From positions 28,952,833-29,016,832 of the forward strand of contig OY365811.1 in assembly GCA_959347315.1 (NCBI GenBank): DNA of 64,000 nucleotides, given 5' to 3'. The notes below the pieces were generated by a model. The model ran no database searches, had not been told where the DNA came from, and saw nothing but the letters and a program-made list of their open reading frames with translations. Shown piece after piece: positions 62,196 to 64,000 of this stretch; within the stretch, counting starts at the first letter, position 1, and each line of letters begins with the position of its first letter. Source of the DNA: Bimastos eiseni. Taxonomy: Eukaryota > Annelida > Clitellata > Crassiclitellata > Lumbricidae. A program made the position numbers and the translations under genes.

Positions 62196-62519
62196 AGAAT
62201 GTCGTGAGCTTTGGAGCCTGGTTAGTAAATCCGGACCCTTACCTGAACTCCTACTCGAGTGTCAATCGAATGCACGCAAACCAGCTTTGGAAAAACCCAG
62301 CAAGTTGATTACAAGTTTCCCCAACTTCTCTCAGTTCCCTTGAACTGTAATACAACTTTGGATTATATCGTTTATCGGCGAAATTATACTTGTTACAATA
62401 GCTAAAAAAATCGCGCGTGCCGTACTCCAAACCTCAATTCAAAGTTTATTTTGAAATTAGCACCGTCGTGAGGGAGATGAAACTACTAAGTTGGTTTAGT
62501 TGGTATCATCATCATTAGC

Positions 62520-63000
62520 CTACAAGTGATTTGTTCAGGCCTTTTGGTGGGGAGCCCGAGTCATGTCACCTCAAGACCCGAAGATCCAGCATACATCCTG
62601 CACAGACCCCCAACGCCCAATTAACGTAAGGCTTACTAGCCAAAGCTACCACCATCTGACCATCTCTCGACTTCTTCATGCACCCTAGCATGGTGTGGCT
62701 TATAAATGCAGAGGGCCGAGGCCGCCTAGAGGCCTTCTTAGGAAGGCTGCAAAAGCTGCTGCTCCTCCACTGTCTGGACTTTGACAGTGCCAATCCAAAG
62801 CCCGGAGAAAGGAAGAGGGCGACACCAAATCATCTACGATATGGAACGGTGCCGTTAAAAAATCAACAACAGCTGCACTTCATCCCTCAGCGCAGCGTCC
62901 ACCGCTGAGATGGTCGAGAAGGGTGACGACCGTACTGAGGGCGGTGATGGCGACAGAGGCTCACGTTCTACGGCGGCTGTTCCCTCCCTTTGCGTTGGTT
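62520..63000 (+). mobile_element. possible LINE 5' fragment
   Basis: A plus frame (62678-62908) includes KLLLLHCLDFDSANPKPGER and then NHLRYGT. The first resembles a decayed 2A-like leader and the second resembles the start of a LINE endonuclease domain (LRyGTwNV). GC content is higher than around it. This is a tentative reading. Confidence 0.3.
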
Positions 63001-63067
63001 ACTGCGATGCGTCAGTTTTATCTAATAAAGTTAACGAAGATTATAGTTCTATTAAATGAAACGCAAT

Positions 63068-63235
63068 CGAACATTTGTATAGCGCCGCGATAATCGGCAG
63101 CGCTCTCAACGGTCATCTGTGCTTGGACCAGAAAACATAACTGAAAAGGTGAGAGGGCTAACGATTTCAAGCACTGGGACTGTGGAAGACATTTCCAAGC
63201 TGAGAGGCCAACATAGGCGCAGCATCTGAATTGGG
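63068..63235 (-). mobile_element. LINE 3' end, antisense, just upstream of CHMP4
   Basis: The minus strand encodes CCAYVGLSAWKCLPQSQCLK, the AYVGpsaWN.LP.s block, followed by a 'cgcggcgctatacaaatg' tail. Its 5' side ends about 240 bases before the CHMP4 start codon. Confidence 0.7.
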
Positions 63236-63474
63236 TTGTAGGCAACTTATAGCATCAGAACAACGCAGAACGCGCCGCTACGTATATTGATGTATGGTAA
63301 GGAACCAGTACCAGTGAAAACAGATTCTGTTTCCGCTGGGGCGAAGAAATGGGCGATTGTCAACAGTAACGGATGATTCATTTTCGTAGATTTATTTCTC
63401 AGTAACATAAATCTCAACTAAACGTTAGACAGACACTTCTGTATTTATCCGTACTTCTTATAAAACTTACCGCT

Positions 63475-63652
63475 ATGAGCCTGATATCGAAGATCTTTGG
63501 TAAAAAGGACGGTAAGGCCCCTAGCCCTCAGGAAGCCATACAGAGACTGAGGGAAACCGAAGAGATGCTTCAGAAGAAATCTGACTTCCTGGAAAAAAAG
63601 ATCGAACAGGAAATTGCAATTGCCAAAAAGAACGGCACCAAAAACAAAAGAG
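63475..63652 (+). CDS. CHMP4: CHMP4/Snf7 ESCRT-III subunit, first coding exon (partial)
   Basis: Core ESCRT-III filament subunit that drives membrane scission in multivesicular body formation and cytokinesis. The 59 visible residues start MSLISKIFGKKDGKAPSPQE and continue AIQRLRETEEMLQKKSDFLE and IAKKNGTKNKR. This matches the N-terminal amphipathic start and helix alpha-1 of human CHMP4A/B/C (about 225 aa). The exon ends at AGAG|GTCAGC in phase 1. Reading past the donor leads to a stop at 63706, so the rest lies beyond the window. Which CHMP4 paralogue cannot be told. Confidence 0.93.
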
Positions 63653-64000
63653 GTCAGCAGTTGCGTAGTTTGACATGGGAAATTAAAACTGATTTTATTG
63701 GTTTCTAGAATAATCGTCTCACTTTTAACTACCTAACTACCGCAGGTACGATATCTAGTTGCGGTCATTCGTAATTCAGATCGAAAATACAGGGCAGTAT
63801 GCTCCAGATTATGGTTGTATGCGGCTGATATTAGCAAACTGGTTGAAAACAGAGCTCTGCGGCTGCCGCATGTAGATCACTTAAGTAATTATTATCGATA
63901 TCTGATGGAAGCTGAACTTATTCCAATCTGAAAACAAACCTTGGAAGATAGCAATTGTGCATTTTGTTCATGTACATCAATGGATCTTTGTAGTCACTCA
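63653..64000 (+). other. CHMP4 intron 1, incomplete
   Basis: Non-coding sequence following the CHMP4 donor. No second exon is visible before the window ends. Confidence 0.7.

Larger units (their letters stand above)
60936..63474. other. intergenic region between heparanase B and CHMP4
   Basis: The two genes are divergent, so promoters for both lie here. It contains a LINE tail (61400-61515), the CGGCCGAAAGTTCGGC motif (about 61903), three inverted minisatellite units (62100-62195), a possible LINE 5' piece (62520-63000) and an antisense LINE 3' end (63068-63235). No host gene is evident. Confidence 0.6.

Overview
The window is nuclear DNA of an intron-rich animal. It holds four protein-coding loci, all with GT-AG introns. 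The gene set (a spliceosomal helicase, a TBK1/IKK-epsilon-type kinase, two heparanase-like GH79 genes, an ESCRT-III CHMP4) together with many CR1/L2-like LINE 3' ends carrying a 'gcgctatataaat' tail, tRNA-derived SINEs, a mariner relic and hAT-type debris suggest a marine invertebrate. I cannot place it to phylum from sequence alone.

Layout. 1-4989: mostly non-coding; 1-78 could be the last codons of a gene entering from the left. 4994-18750 (+): DDX23/Prp28, 16 coding exons, predicted 780 aa, joined in frame at every intron. 18751-23507: intergenic, with three LINE 3' ends, a SINE and one exon-like block (21105-21205). 23520-40206 (+): TBK1/IKBKE homologue, 17 coding exons, predicted 757 aa; its catalytic residues and activation-loop serine fall at the same residue numbers as in human TBK1 (D135, D157, S172). 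Its introns hold a 778-bp inverted-repeat element, a 13-bp satellite, a hairpin MITE and a DD37D mariner relic. 41682-48806 (-) and 52224-60923 (-): a tandem pair of secreted heparanase-like GH79 genes with ten coding exons each; seven internal exons have identical lengths in the two copies. Both keep the two catalytic glutamates, and both lack the linker that is cut out of human heparanase on activation. 60936-63474: intergenic with LINE debris. 63475-63652 (+): first coding exon of a CHMP4/Snf7 ESCRT-III subunit that runs off the right edge.

The neighbours do not form an evident pathway. TBK1 and heparanase copy A are convergent, with stop codons about 1.5 kb apart. The unusual material is in the heparanase pair (short single-chain architecture, missing basic heparin-binding clusters, intron-internal duplications that copied a splice donor and part of an exon), a tandem copy of a DDX23 splice donor, and several non-autonomous transposons that can be delimited to the base. 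I did not find a defence island, CRISPR array, operon or other prokaryote-type system.
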